Of a stretch of 64,000 bases of DNA, positions 29,549-40,646 are shown in pieces. A model generated the notes under the pieces. The model was not told where the DNA came from and did no database searches. It saw only the letters and a list, made by a program, of their open reading frames with translations. Positions within the stretch are counted from its first letter, which is position 1; each line of letters opens with the position of its first letter. Location of the stretch: NCBI RefSeq assembly GCF_030818075.1, contig NZ_JAUSZZ010000001.1, positions 1,984,001-2,048,000 on the forward strand, written 5' to 3'. The position numbers and the translations under genes are program-made. The DNA comes from Microbacterium proteolyticum. GTDB taxonomy: Bacteria > Actinomycetota > Actinomycetes > Actinomycetales > Microbacteriaceae.

Positions 29549-30943
29549 GTGACTGTTCGGCTGTACGACTCGAAGGCGCAGGATCTGCGCGACTTCGTCC
29601 CTCTCGACCCCTCGAACGTCACCGTCTACGTCTGCGGCCCCACCGTGCAGTCGGGTCCGCACATCGGGCACGTGCGCGCGGCGCTCGCGTTCGACCTCCT
29701 GCGCCGCTGGCTGACGCACCGCTACGGTCGGGTCACGTTCGTGCGCAACGTCACCGATATCGACGACAAGGTCCTGGCCAACGCCACCGCCGAGGAGCCG
29801 TGGTGGGCGCTGGCCTACCGCATGGAGCTCGAGTTCTCGCGGGCGTACGCCGCCATCGGCATCCTTCCCCCGACCTACGAACCGCGCGCGACGGCCTCGG
29901 TGACGCAGATGCAGGAGCTCATCGCCGAGCTCATCGACCGCGGCCACGCCTACCCGGCAGCGGGCGACGTGTATTTCGACGTGCGGTCGTGGCCCGCCTA
30001 CGGCGAGCTCACCCGGCAGAGTCTGGATGCCATGGAACCCGCCGCCGACGCCGATCCCCGCGGCAAGCGCGATCCTCGCGACTTCGCGCTGTGGAAGGGC
30101 GCGAAAGAGGGCGAGCCCGCCTCGGCCACCTGGTCCTCGCCGTGGGGCACGGGGCGGCCCGGCTGGCACATCGAGTGCTCGGCGATGTCGCGTCGCTACC
30201 TCGGTCCGGAGTTCGACATCCACGGGGGCGGCCTCGACCTGCGTTTCCCCCACCACGAGAACGAGATCGCGCAGTCGACCGCTGCGGGTGACGCCTTCGC
30301 CCGCTACTGGGTGCACAACGGCCTCGTGACCGTCGACGGGCAGAAGATGTCGAAGTCGCTCGGGAACTTCACCCTCGCCGCCGACGTGCTCGCGGACCAC
30401 GACCCGCGGGTCGTGCGCTACGCCCTCGCCGCGGCGCACTACCGGTCGAACCTCGACGTCTCCGACCGCGCGTTCGCCGAGGCGGCCAGTGCGCTCGACC
30501 GGATCTCGACCTTCCGCGAGCGCGTGCTCCGCGCCACCGACGCCGACCCGCTCGCGGCCGTGCCGGGCGAGGTGCCCGCCGACTTCGCCGCCGCCATGGA
30601 CGACGACCTCGGCGTGCCGCAGGCTCTCGCGGTGCTGCACGAGACCGTCCGGGCGGGCAACGCCGCCATCGACGGCGGAGACACGGGGGCCGCGCTCGCG
30701 GCGCACCGTGCGGTCGTCGCGATGCTCGGCATCCTGGGTCTGGATGCCGTCGAGCCCGCCGTCGCGACCGGATCGACAGACGCGGCGCTCGACGCCCTCG
30801 TGCAGGAGATGATCGCGCAGCGCGCCCGCGCCCGCGCCGACAAGGACTGGGCGGCTGCCGATCGCATCCGCGATGCCGTCGCCGCCGCAGGAATCACGCT
30901 GGAGGACACTCCGGCCGGAACGCATTGGAGTATCGATGGCTAA
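29549..30943 (+). CDS. cysS: Cysteinyl-tRNA synthetase
   Basis: Class I aminoacyl-tRNA synthetase that charges tRNA-Cys, 464 residues. The zinc-site cysteine and HIGH-type motif read [19 protein letters not shown], and the KMSKS loop is [35 protein letters not shown] carries the family's zinc ligands. GTG start. The last codons overlap the rlmB start by eight bases, so expression is coupled. Confidence 0.96.
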   Translation: MTVRLYDSKAQDLRDFVPLDPSNVTVYVCGPTVQSGPHIGHVRAALAFDLLRRWLTHRYGRVTFVRNVTDIDDKVLANATAEEPWWALAYRMELEFSRAYAAIGILPPTYEPRATASVTQMQELIAELIDRGHAYPAAGDVYFDVRSWPAYGELTRQSLDAMEPAADADPRGKRDPRDFALWKGAKEGEPASATWSSPWGTGRPGWHIECSAMSRRYLGPEFDIHGGGLDLRFPHHENEIAQSTAAGDAFARYWVHNGLVTVDGQKMSKSLGNFTLAADVLADHDPRVVRYALAAAHYRSNLDVSDRAFAEAASALDRISTFRERVLRATDADPLAAVPGEVPADFAAAMDDDLGVPQALAVLHETVRAGNAAIDGGDTGAALAAHRAVVAMLGILGLDAVEPAVATGSTDAALDALVQEMIAQRARARADKDWAAADRIRDAVAAAGITLEDTPAGTHWSIDG

Positions 30944-31934
30944 GCCTGGACGCCCGGGAGCACGCAACCCCGGCAAGAAGAAGGGACCCCTCAAGGGCAC
31001 CGGCGGACACTCCCGCAAGGCGCTCGAGGGACGCGGACCCACCCCGAAGGCCGAGGACCGCGCCTGGCACCCCGCCGGTAAGCGCAAGGCCGCCGAGGAG
31101 CGCTATGCCGCAGCGGGCGGCAAAGGTCGCCCCGGCGTCCGCGCGGTGGGTAGCAACAGCAACCGCAAGAGCCCCAAGGCGTCCGACGACACCGAGACGG
31201 TCACCGGTCGCAACTCGGTGCTCGAAGCACTGCGGGCGAAGATCCCCGCCACCGCGATGTACATTGCGCAGCGCGTGGAGATGGACGACCGCGTGAAGGA
31301 GATGCTGTCGATCGCGACGAACCGCGGCATCCCGGTGCTCGAGGTCACGCGTCCCGAGCTCGACCGCATGGCGGGCTTCGACGGCGTGCACCAGGGCGTG
31401 GCGCTCAAGGTACCGCCGTACACCTACGCGCACCCGCAGGACCTGCTCGAGCAGATCCTCGACCGCGGCGAGCTGCCGCTGCTCGTCGCGCTCGACGGCG
31501 TCACCGACCCGCGCAACCTCGGCGCGATCATCCGCTCCACCGGTGCGTTCGGCGGTCAGGGTCTCATCATCCCGCAGCGTCGCTCGGCCAGCGTCAACTC
31601 CGCCGCCTGGAAGACCAGCGCCGGCGCCGCGGCCCGCATCCCCGTCGCCCTCGCCGCGAACCTCACCGCGACGCTGAAGGAGTTCAAGAAGCAGGGCGTG
31701 TTCGTACTCGGCCTCGACGGCGACGGCGACGTGTCCCTGCCTGCGCTCGAGCTCGCCGATCGCCCCGTCGTGATCGTGGTCGGCTCCGAGGGCAAGGGCC
31801 TGTCGCGCCTGGTCACCGAGACCTGCGACCAGGTCGTCTCGATCCCCATCTCCACAGCGACCGAATCGCTCAACGCCGGCATCGCGGCATCCGTCGCCCT
31901 GTATCAGGTGTCGACGCTGCGCGGCGCGCGCTGA
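30936..31934 (+). CDS. rlmB: 23S rRNA (guanosine-2'-O-)-methyltransferase RlmB
   Basis: A SpoU-family (SPOUT fold) rRNA methyltransferase of 332 residues. A basic, disordered N-terminal extension (about 1-85, rich in Lys/Gly/Arg) precedes the substrate-binding part starting [17 protein letters not shown]. The knotted catalytic domain has [31 protein letters not shown] and [21 protein letters not shown]. The start at 30936 overlaps cysS. The position after cysS is common in actinobacteria. Confidence 0.94.
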   Translation: MAKPGRPGARNPGKKKGPLKGTGGHSRKALEGRGPTPKAEDRAWHPAGKRKAAEERYAAAGGKGRPGVRAVGSNSNRKSPKASDDTETVTGRNSVLEALRAKIPATAMYIAQRVEMDDRVKEMLSIATNRGIPVLEVTRPELDRMAGFDGVHQGVALKVPPYTYAHPQDLLEQILDRGELPLLVALDGVTDPRNLGAIIRSTGAFGGQGLIIPQRRSASVNSAAWKTSAGAAARIPVALAANLTATLKEFKKQGVFVLGLDGDGDVSLPALELADRPVVIVVGSEGKGLSRLVTETCDQVVSIPISTATESLNAGIAASVALYQVSTLRGAR

Positions 31935-31957
31935 TCCGCCCTGAGGAAGGAAGAAGC

Positions 31958-32599
31958 ATGACCCGCATCGCCGTCATCGGAGGCACCGGCTACGCCGGCA
32001 GCCACATCGTCGCCGAGGCCGTCCGCCGCGGCCACACGGTGGTCTCGATCGCCCGCTCGGTGCCCACCGAGCGCATCGAGGGGGCCACCTATCTCGAGGG
32101 CACCGTCCTGGACGTTCCCGGCCTGGTCGCCCAGCTCGAGGGCGTGGAGGTCGTCGTCTCGGCTGCCGCTCCGCGCGGCGACATGGCGGGCAAGCTCCGT
32201 CCCGCGATCGCCGAGCTCGCGACGGCGCTGCCCGAGGGCGTCCGCCTGGGCGTCGTCGGCGGCGCCGGCGGGTCGCTGGTGGCCGAGGGCGGACCCCGCC
32301 TCATCGACACCGACGGCTTCGCCGAGGAGTACAAGCCCGAGGCGCGCGAGGCCATCGGCATCCTCGAAGACCTACAGGCCGACGACACCGGCCGTGACTG
32401 GTTCTACGTGCATCCCGCCGGTGGGTTCGGCTCGTGGGCACCGGGGGAGCGCACCGGCTCCTACCGCGACGGCGGCGACGTGCTCGTCGTCGACGACAAC
32501 GGCGACTCCTTCATCGGCGGGGCCGACTTCGCCGTGGCGATCCTCGACGAGATCGAGGACCGGAAGCACACGCGGGAGCGTTTCACCGTCGGCTACTGA
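31958..32599 (+). CDS. NAD(P)-binding Rossmann-fold epimerase-like protein
   Basis: A 213-residue protein with the nucleotide-binding motif GGTGYAGSHIV at the N-terminus, followed by the acidic/basic pocket region AVRRGHTVVSIAR. It resembles the atypical short-chain 'NAD(P)H-binding' proteins (NmrA/YwnB-like). The Tyr-x-x-x-Lys catalytic pair of classical dehydrogenases is not evident. Substrate unknown. A ribosome site AGGAAGG precedes the ATG, and a hairpin follows the stop. Confidence 0.8.
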   Translation: MTRIAVIGGTGYAGSHIVAEAVRRGHTVVSIARSVPTERIEGATYLEGTVLDVPGLVAQLEGVEVVVSAAAPRGDMAGKLRPAIAELATALPEGVRLGVVGGAGGSLVAEGGPRLIDTDGFAEEYKPEAREAIGILEDLQADDTGRDWFYVHPAGGFGSWAPGERTGSYRDGGDVLVVDDNGDSFIGGADFAVAILDEIEDRKHTRERFTVGY

Positions 32600-32615
32600 G
32601 CGTTCCGCGCGGCGC

Positions 32616-32657
32616 GAGGCCGTGGCATCCCGAGTTCTCTCCGGATGCCACGGCCTC
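32616..32657 (+). terminator. Hairpin after the NAD(P)-binding gene
   Basis: A perfect 15-bp stem (32616-32630 with 32643-32657) and a 12-base loop, 17 bases past the stop. Confidence 0.8.
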
Positions 32658-32800
32658 GGGCGTTCCGGAGTCACGTCACGGCGCGGCTCGGCGGTGGCGC
32701 GTCGCGAGATCACACGATCCGCGCGACGTCACAGGATGCGCGGGGCAGCGACCGTGTGACCGTGTGATCTGGTGCGGGGTCCCGCGCTCGAGGCGGCGAC

Positions 32801-34123
32801 TCAGACGAGGTCGCGCCAGTCGACCAGGTCGGTGTCGGTGGTGGGGACCTCGCCCGTGGCGGGGGCGTCGGAGTCGGAGACGGTGGGGATCGACATCGTG
32901 TCGGTGGGCGGGCCCATCACGGTCGCCTCGTCGCGCCGATGGCGCAGGACGTCGTCGATGTAGCTGCTGACCACCTCGGCCAGGGGCACGGAACGGCCGC
33001 GCGCCTGCGACATGTACCACCGGTGCTCCAGCACCTGGTGGAACACCTCAGCGGGTTCGAGCTTCGCGCGCAGGTCCCACGGGATGGCCATGACGATCGG
33101 TTCGAAGACGCGAGTGAGCCATTCGTGGGCCACCATCTCCTCGTCGGCGCCGAGGCGCGACACGCGCGCCCGGAACTCGTCGAGGTCGTTGAGCAGGCGA
33201 CGCGCCTGATTCTCCTCGACATCGAGTCCGGTCAGGCGCAGCAGGCGTCGCTGGTGGTGCCCGGCATCCACGACCTTCGGCTGGATCGACACCTGCGTGC
33301 CATCGCTGGCTGTGCGGATGGACATCTCGCCGATGTCGAAGCCGAGGGCGTTCAGACGGTGGACGCGCTCGGTGATGCGCCACGACTCGTCGACGGCGAA
33401 CGACTCCTTGTCGGTGAGGGCGCCCCAGAGGGAGTGGTACGAAGACACCAGACCGTCGGCGATGGCGATGGCATCCACACCGCCCTCCAGTCGGCCGCCG
33501 GCCTCGAGGTCCATGATCTCGCCCGCGATGTTCGTCCGTGCGATGTCGAGATCGTGCGCCCGCTGGCCGGGGCTCAGGCGGTTGCCGTGCAACTCGCCCG
33601 TCTCGGCGTCCACCAGGTAGGCGGCGAACTCCCCGGCGTCGCGGCGGAACAGCGTGTTCGACAGCGACACGTCACCCCAGTAGAAGCCGACGTTGTGCAG
33701 GCGCACCAGGAGGACGGCCAGGGCGTCGACCAGGCGCGTCGCCGTGTGCGGGCGCAGCACCTGCGTGAACAGGGCGCGGTAGGGGAGCGAGAACCGGAGG
33801 TGCGCGGTCACGAGGGCGGCCGGCAGGGGGCGCCCCGAGGCGTCGGTGCGCCCGGCGATCACGGCCACGCGGTCCACGCACGGGGCGGCGAGCCTGTCGA
33901 GGTTGCCGAGCATGTCGTACTCGCGGCGTGCCATCTCCTCCGTCGTCTCCTTGATGGCGACGACCCGGCCCGACAGGTTCGCGAAGCGGACGAGGTGGCG
34001 GGAGATGCCCTTGGGGAGGGCCACGATGTGGCTGCTCGGCCAGTCGCCGAGCCCCGTCGACCAGGGCAACTGCAGAAGGCCCGGGTCGACCGAGCTGGCG
34101 GTGATGCTGAGGGATTCGGACAC
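32801..34123 (-). CDS. DUF4032 protein, kinase-like fold
   Basis: A 440-residue protein. The N-terminal half looks like a lipopolysaccharide/protein-kinase-type fold: VVAIKETTEEMARREYDML carries the ATP-site lysine, and LHNVGFYWGDVSLSNTLF has the catalytic-loop Asp-Asn pattern, followed by YLVDAETGE in place of DFG. The C-terminal half is the DUF4032 region. An acidic, Thr-rich tail ends the protein. The substrate is unknown. It lies directly downstream of the sugar-ABC ATPase gene in the same orientation, a pairing seen in other actinobacteria (recollection). Confidence 0.8.
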   Translation of the reverse strand: MSESLSITASSVDPGLLQLPWSTGLGDWPSSHIVALPKGISRHLVRFANLSGRVVAIKETTEEMARREYDMLGNLDRLAAPCVDRVAVIAGRTDASGRPLPAALVTAHLRFSLPYRALFTQVLRPHTATRLVDALAVLLVRLHNVGFYWGDVSLSNTLFRRDAGEFAAYLVDAETGELHGNRLSPGQRAHDLDIARTNIAGEIMDLEAGGRLEGGVDAIAIADGLVSSYHSLWGALTDKESFAVDESWRITERVHRLNALGFDIGEMSIRTASDGTQVSIQPKVVDAGHHQRRLLRLTGLDVEENQARRLLNDLDEFRARVSRLGADEEMVAHEWLTRVFEPIVMAIPWDLRAKLEPAEVFHQVLEHRWYMSQARGRSVPLAEVVSSYIDDVLRHRRDEATVMGPPTDTMSIPTVSDSDAPATGEVPTTDTDLVDWRDLV

Positions 34124-34199
34124 GAGGCCTCCGAAAAGTGCGGCGCGCCCCCGGCCCCGAGGAATCGGGGACCGGAGACGCGCCGGGTCGATGAGTGGA

Positions 34200-35303
<1,104 letters not shown>

Positions 35304-35513
35304 TGTTTCTTCTCCTTCACCGGCAGGTACGTGCCGGACGATCCGTAGTGAATGGAAAACGGGGGCGACCCCGTATGCGCGCGACAGTGCACGCAGGGTC
35401 AGTATGGCACGTGTCTGGTCATTTCTCAGCCAGCCTGGCTACCATCGGTGCTCGTTCGCCCACCCGTGCGGACCCCCATTTCTTACGGCGAACGGCCGTG
35501 CCCGGAAGGTTTC

Positions 35514-36467
35514 ATGTCCCACGACTCCTCAGCGAATTCGCCCGCCGAACGCGATCGTCGCGAGGCGGTGCGCGAGAAGGCGCAGCAGGTCAAGGCGAAG
35601 CAGACGCGCTGGCGGATCGCGCGGCGATCCGCGATCGCCGTCGGTGCGGTCGCGGTGATCGGCATCGGCGCCGCGGGCGTCTCCGCCGCTCTCACGTCCC
35701 ACGAGGGCCGATCGCAGGCGCTGCCGGATGCGGCCGCCGACGACGGCTTCCTCGTCACCACCGCGTCGCAGGTGGCGAACCCCCTGGCCGATCAGACCGT
35801 CGACGGGACGGCGGCCACCATGGCCGCGCAGGCGTCGGCGACCCCCACGGCCGAGCCCACGCCCGAGCCGACCACCACGGCCGCACCCGTCGACATCCGC
35901 GTCTACGTCGACTACCTCTCGCCCGAAGCGCGAGAGTTCCAGTCCGCCAACGCCTCCCAGCTGTCGAAGTGGGTCGGCGACGACGCCGCCACCCTCACCT
36001 ACTATCCGGTGGCCATGCTCACGTCCAAGTCGAACGGCACGAAGTACAGCCTGCGTGCGGCCGGCGCCGCCGCGTGCGTCGCCACGCATGCGTCGGATCG
36101 CTTCTTCGCCTTCAATCACGAACTCCTCACCAACCAGCCCGCGGTGGACACCGACGGCTACAGCGACCAGCAGCTGGCCGACATGGCGCAGGGGGCGGGC
36201 GTGAGCGACGTTCCGACCGTGCGCTCGTGCATCGAGGACGAGACCTACACCGGCTGGGCGAAGGCCGCCACCGACCGTGCGATCAAGGGACTCCCCGGCA
36301 CGAAGGGACAGGCGCTCACCGCCACAGCGACCGTGCTGGTGAACGGGACGCCCTACGTCGGGAACATGGATGACGCGAAGGAGTTCGCGCAGTTCGTGCT
36401 GACCGTCGACAGCAACGCGTACTACTCGACCGCCACCCCCACTCCGTCGACCACCCCCGCGGGCTGA
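35514..36467 (+). CDS. DsbA-like membrane-anchored protein lacking the CxxC motif
   Basis: A 317-residue protein. A charged cytoplasmic N-terminus is followed by one membrane helix (about 43-62), a Thr/Pro-rich linker and a thioredoxin/DsbA_2-like domain on the outside. The canonical stretch DYxCPxC is DYLSPEAREF here, so both redox cysteines are replaced by Ser and Ala. The remaining cysteines are in AACVATH and VRSCIED. VSDVPTVRSCIED and VLVNGTPYVGN match the later parts of the fold (with the cis-Pro equivalent). A disulfide-exchange role is therefore unlikely; a binding role is possible. Confidence 0.75.
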   Translation: MSHDSSANSPAERDRREAVREKAQQVKAKQTRWRIARRSAIAVGAVAVIGIGAAGVSAALTSHEGRSQALPDAAADDGFLVTTASQVANPLADQTVDGTAATMAAQASATPTAEPTPEPTTTAAPVDIRVYVDYLSPEAREFQSANASQLSKWVGDDAATLTYYPVAMLTSKSNGTKYSLRAAGAAACVATHASDRFFAFNHELLTNQPAVDTDGYSDQQLADMAQGAGVSDVPTVRSCIEDETYTGWAKAATDRAIKGLPGTKGQALTATATVLVNGTPYVGNMDDAKEFAQFVLTVDSNAYYSTATPTPSTTPAG

Positions 36468-36508
36468 TCGAATCCCTCGCGGTCGCGACTGTGTGCGATT
36501 CTGGAGTC

Positions 36509-36886
36509 ATGGACGACGAGCTCGAGGACTCCCCGCCGCGGCGGTCCCGTGGTCAGCTGGAGGCCTGGGTGCAGGAGTTCCGCGATCAGGGGCATGTCGT
36601 CGCGGGGAGCATCAAAGTGGTCGAGCAAGAGGATGCCGACGGTCAAGACACCGGCCTCGTCGTCATGACGCTGTCGAACGCCGCGGCGGCGGTGTACATG
36701 CAGCCGAAGGGGTACGACGAGCCCCTCTGGGAGGCGACGCTCACCGCGCGCCCCGATGACCTCACACTGTCACCGCACGAGATGGCCAGCCTCGCGGCCG
36801 AGATCGTCGTTGCGGGCAATCTGTGCTCGTTCCTCCAGTTCAAGTCGCTGGACTGGGATCGCCGCAGCGGCAGACACGACGAGTGA
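36509..36886 (+). CDS. Small conserved hypothetical protein
   Basis: A 125-residue soluble protein (MDDELEDSPPRRSRGQLEAW...). An acidic-basic N-terminus is followed by an alpha/beta body with a single Cys near the end (LCSFLQFKSLDWDRR). No signal peptide or membrane segment. The function is not recognised. It is followed by the tRNA-Thr gene after 48 bases. Confidence 0.7.
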   Translation: MDDELEDSPPRRSRGQLEAWVQEFRDQGHVVAGSIKVVEQEDADGQDTGLVVMTLSNAAAAVYMQPKGYDEPLWEATLTARPDDLTLSPHEMASLAAEIVVAGNLCSFLQFKSLDWDRRSGRHDE

Positions 36887-36934
36887 ACGGCCCCGGGTCC
36901 TAGACTCGTCATCCGAGACGCTTCACGGCGTCCC

Positions 36935-37007
36935 GCCGGCTTGGCGCAATTGGTAGCGCACCGTACTTGTAATACGGGGGTTGCAGGTTCGAGTCCTGTA
37001 GCCGGCA
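36935..37007 (+). tRNA. tRNA-Thr (anticodon TGT)
   Basis: A 73-base cloverleaf: acceptor GCCGGCT pairs with AGCCGGC, D-arm GGCGCAATTGGTAGCGC, anticodon loop CTTGTAA with TGT (reads ACA, Thr), and T-arm with GGTTCGAGTCC. No CCA is encoded. A T-run (37013-37018) follows closely and could aid termination. It marks the left border of the polysaccharide locus. Confidence 0.95.
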
Positions 37008-37128
37008 CGCATTGTTTTTTCGGGGGGCGGTGCGACGTTGGTGCATTCGTAACGTGGGCGACGCATGCATTGCGTACTTTGGTTCAGCGACTGTTCGACA
37101 CCCCGTCGCCGAAAGTCTGGAGCTGCAC

Positions 37129-38377
37129 GTGACCGACATTTCTCGACGGGCCGCGATGTCCCTCTTCCTGCTGGTTCCGGTGGCCGCCGTCGCGGCGTGC
37201 GCTCCGGACGGCGGCCCCGAGCCCGCCCCGGAATCCCCGTCGGCGCTGCCCACCAGCGACGTCGGCGTCATCGCGCCTGCGGCGGCGACCACACCGCCGC
37301 AGATCCCCGACGCCGGGGGCGTGTTCGGGCCCACCGGTCAGCACTGGCCGTCGCGGACGCCCCGGCCGTACGACGCATTCGACGCCAGCGTCGAATGCGA
37401 GTGCTCCTGGGAGGACATCGCCGCGGCGATCGCAGCCGTCGACGCCGCTGCCCCGGACGGGGCGGCGCGCGTCCTGGTGCGCCCGGGCACGCTGGTGGGA
37501 AACGGTGCGGGATCGACGTCCGAAGCGGTGCTGGAGAAGATCGGACGGGAGGGCCGTGCGTCGCGCGTCCTGGTGATCCCGCGCGACGGCATCGGGTCGG
37601 TGACCCTGGACGGATCCATCCGGATCGACGCCGTCGTCGGGGTGGCGTTCGCGGGATTCTGGTCCTTCCCGCGGAGCGTCGTCCTGACCTCGACGCGGGA
37701 CTTCGCATGGGCGTGGTCGAAGGGGCAGGCTTTCAACATCACCTCCGGCGCCAGCGGTCCCAGCGATGACGTGGAGCTCGTGGAGTGCGTGACTCCCGAG
37801 GCGTCCTCGGGCGACTCCGACACCTGGGCGTTCCGCACGGCCGACAACCCGTACAGCAACCTGAGCGTGCGCGGGTGCTATCTCGCCCCGACGTACAAGC
37901 CCGATGGCTCATCGGCCCACTGCGACACCCTGCAGCTGTCCGGCAACTCCGACAAGGAGGGCCTCCTTATGGAGGACACTGTGCTCTTCGCCTCGACGAA
38001 CGCGGGCTTCATCCCCTCCGCGGGGGCGGACGGGCGTGGTGTTCGACCACAGTCTGCTGGTGGGCGGAGATCGGATGCTCGAGCGCTATCCGCTGCCCGA
38101 CGGGGCCAACGACTTCACGTCGGGCCTGCCGGCCGCCGTCAACGCCGCCGGGTCGGTCGATCAGATGAGCGCGAAGGATTCCGTGTTCGTCGGCGGTGTG
38201 CGGGGCACCTTCCTGGAGGTCGAGAATTCGACGATCTCGGCCGCGGAGCCTCCCGAGGCGACCAGCGGGTCGTTCACGTCCGATCCCTCTCTGCGAGACA
38301 TCGACGCGGAGTGGCTCGAGGCGAACGCGCCGATGCCGACGGACGAGCGTCTCGCGCAGATCTGGGTTCTCCGGTGA
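37129..38377 (+). pseudogene. Exported lipoprotein paralogue 1, frameshifted by +1 G
   Basis: From a GTG start the protein opens TDISRRAAMSLFLLVPV with a twin-Arg-like pair and a lipobox AAC. Across its length it is clearly similar to the gene at 39422, sharing HWPSRTPRP, SWEDI/NWTAI, the LVRPGxLxGNGAGS block, FAWAWSKG and VECVTPE. After FIPSAGAD the frame breaks; the rest (GVVFDHSLLVGG...) continues one base out. An extra G in the runs at 38022-38026 or 38032-38034 explains it; removing one G gives the same spacing as the paralogue. The family is unfamiliar to me: beta-rich, about 390-415 residues. Its stop overlaps the GT8 start. Confidence 0.8.
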
Positions 38378-39354
38378 GCCGAGGAACGGGCGGTCCCGAG
38401 GTCGCCGTCGCGCTGGCCTCCGACAGCGTCATGAGCCTCGGTCTGGCGGCAGCGACGCAGTCGGTGTGCCGCCGCGTCCAGGAGCACGGCGGCCGCGCGA
38501 CCGTCTACGTCGTTGACTGCGGTGTTCCCGCTCGCGCTCGTCGCCGCATCGCCGCCTCCGCCGCGAAGGCGGGCGGCCGCGTGGAGTGGCTGCCGGTGCA
38601 GGGTGCGGCAGCCAGCCTGCTGCGCCAGCTCAGCACCTCGTCCTCGCGTCCGTACCCACCCGCCGCCTACGCTCGGCTGCTGCTGCCCGCGCTGCTGCCC
38701 CCCTCGCTCGAGAGGGTCGTCTATCTGGACGCGGACATGGTCGTGCGGCACGACATCCTTCCCCTGTGGCGGGAACCGTTCGACGGTGATGTCCTCTTCG
38801 CCGTGCGTGATCTTCCTCTCGACAACGGCAACGCGGCGAGAATCGCCCGCACGGTCGATCAGAAGAAGTACCCGTACAGTGCCGAGAACACCTATTTCCA
38901 GTCGGGGCTGCTGGTCATCGACCTCGCCACCTTCCGCGCGGAGAAGATCGCCGAGAAGGCATTCACCTTCCTCGCGGAGCACCCCACCATGCAGTTCCCC
39001 GATCAGGATGCCCTGAACGCCCTGCTGTCGACGAGGACGCGGCTGATCGATCCTCGGTGGAACCAGATGACCGCGGTCTTCGCCTACCCGCACTCTCCGA
39101 TCGAGCCGTCCCCCTTCGAGCCCGACGAGCTGTCCGCGCTGCAGGAGGACCCGCACATCGTCCATTACTCGGGCCGCCCCAAGCCCTGGGAGCAGGGGTG
39201 CGAGCACCCTCTCGTCGACGAGTGGTTCGACTCGCTGGACGATACGTCGTGGCGCGGGTGGCGGCCGAACCTGAAGAGCACCGTTCTGTCGAAGATCCCG
39301 CGTGCCGTCCGCGTCGCCCGGAAGAAAATAGCCCGACTCCGGAGGATTCATTAG
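38374..39354 (+). CDS. GT8 family glycosyltransferase
   Basis: A 326-residue galactosyl/glucosyltransferase of family GT8 (LgtC/glycogenin type). The metal-binding DxD is DAD near residue 120 in VVYLDADMVV. The acceptor part shows YFQSGLLVIDL and the nearby PDQDALNALL, and the C-terminal HYSGRPKPWEQ is the typical GT8 motif. The C-terminus is basic and may touch the membrane. The start GTG overlaps the preceding stop (GTGA), which ties it to the exported protein gene. Confidence 0.9.
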   Translation: MSRGTGGPEVAVALASDSVMSLGLAAATQSVCRRVQEHGGRATVYVVDCGVPARARRRIAASAAKAGGRVEWLPVQGAAASLLRQLSTSSSRPYPPAAYARLLLPALLPPSLERVVYLDADMVVRHDILPLWREPFDGDVLFAVRDLPLDNGNAARIARTVDQKKYPYSAENTYFQSGLLVIDLATFRAEKIAEKAFTFLAEHPTMQFPDQDALNALLSTRTRLIDPRWNQMTAVFAYPHSPIEPSPFEPDELSALQEDPHIVHYSGRPKPWEQGCEHPLVDEWFDSLDDTSWRGWRPNLKSTVLSKIPRAVRVARKKIARLRRIH

Positions 39355-39421
39355 CCAGTAGGCGGTCGTATCCACGATTTTTTGTCGGCGTAACGCGGGG
39401 CGATGTTTCGTCGATTAAATT

Positions 39422-40594
39422 ATGTCTATGACCGACATCAGCCGGAGGTCTTTCATTGGACTCCTCTCCGCCGTTCCCCTCGTAGCCGCATCGACGGTCG
39501 CTGCCCCGCAGGGTGCGTTCGCCGCCACTTCCACGCTGTACTCCGACACCTACGGACCGGACGGTTCGCACTGGCCGAGCCGAACCCCGCGCCCGACCGA
39601 CACGTTCGTCAAGACGATCGAATGCGACTGCAATTGGACGGCGATCGGGAACGCCATCACGTCGCTGAAGGACGTCTCGAAGAACGACAACGTGCGCATC
39701 CTGGTCCGCCCGGGGCGCCTGGCGGGCAACGGTGCCGGGTCTTCCTCGCGTCCCGTGCTGGAGCGGATCGGGCAGACCGGCCGCGGTCGCCGCATCCTGA
39801 TCATGCCCCGCGACGGATCGCAGAGCATCACCTTCGACGCCTCCATCCGCATGGACCGCGTCTCCGGCGTGAGCTTCGTGGGGTTCTGGACGTTCCCCTC
39901 TTCGTTGGTCCTCACCGGTGTGTCCGACTTCGCCTGGGCCTGGTCGAAGGGGCGTGCGTTCAACGTCTCGACGAACAGCACGGCCGCCGTGTCGGATGTC
40001 GAGTTCGTCGAGTGCGTGACGCCCGAATCGCAGCTCACCGAGTCCGACGCGTGGGCGTTCCGCACGGCCGGGTCCACGGTGACGAATCTCTCCGTGGTGG
40101 GCTGCTACATCGCGTCGATGTACAAGCCGGAGGGTTCGACGGCGCACCTCGACACGCTGCAGTTGTCCGGCAGCCACTCGCTGAAGAACGTCGTCATGGA
40201 GGACACGGTGATCTTCGCGTCCACGAATGCGGCTTTCATTCCCACGGAATTGGCGACCGGAGTCCGTTTCGATCATTCCCTGCTCGTGGCCGGGGCCTCG
40301 ATGCTCAAGCGGTATCCGCTGCCCGCCGGGTCGAAATTGTCTTCTGTTTACCCGCAAGCCGCCAACGGGTCGGGAACCAATGGCGTTCTGTCCGCGCGGG
40401 ACTCCATTATGATCGGATCAGTCCCGGGGGTGTGGGCGGCCGTCGAGAATGCACACACCTCTGCGGCGAAGACATATGCAAATTCCGGGGGATGGACGTA
40501 CGACCCCACGCTGTCGGATGTCTCCTCCGCGTGGTTGGATTCGCGTACGCCGATGCCTACAGACGAATACCTGAGGTCCGTGTGGAAAATCTGA
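39422..40594 (+). CDS. Exported Tat-type protein paralogue 2, unknown family
   Basis: A 390-residue protein whose N-terminus TDISRRSFIGLLSAVPLVAAS is a good twin-arginine signal (SRRSFIG), with cleavage likely after AFA near residue 35. The mature part is beta-rich with repeated short strands and resembles a right-handed beta-helix, but no lyase or glycosidase residues can be assigned. Similar to the frameshifted gene at 37129. Its 67-base upstream gap is unusually AT-rich (GATTAAATTATG) and may hold its promoter. The context with glycosyltransferases suggests a polysaccharide-related role. The start could be the ATG at 39422 or 39428. Confidence 0.8.
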   Translation: MSMTDISRRSFIGLLSAVPLVAASTVAAPQGAFAATSTLYSDTYGPDGSHWPSRTPRPTDTFVKTIECDCNWTAIGNAITSLKDVSKNDNVRILVRPGRLAGNGAGSSSRPVLERIGQTGRGRRILIMPRDGSQSITFDASIRMDRVSGVSFVGFWTFPSSLVLTGVSDFAWAWSKGRAFNVSTNSTAAVSDVEFVECVTPESQLTESDAWAFRTAGSTVTNLSVVGCYIASMYKPEGSTAHLDTLQLSGSHSLKNVVMEDTVIFASTNAAFIPTELATGVRFDHSLLVAGASMLKRYPLPAGSKLSSVYPQAANGSGTNGVLSARDSIMIGSVPGVWAAVENAHTSAAKTYANSGGWTYDPTLSDVSSAWLDSRTPMPTDEYLRSVWKI

Positions 40595-40646
40595 CTGCAT
40601 CCCCGCCGCGGCGGCGAAGGTTACGCCGCGGTGAGACGAGGTCTTC

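Noticed and set aside
26531..31087. A minus-strand frame of over 1500 codons
   Set aside because: It lies opposite carD, ispDF, cysS and other clear genes. Only its last part (the lipoprotein) is real; the rest is a high-GC artefact of codon bias.
36986..37007. Attachment site of an integrated element at the tRNA-Thr 3' end
   Set aside because: No second copy of the tRNA end was noticed in the window, and no integrase gene is present. A systematic search was not possible.
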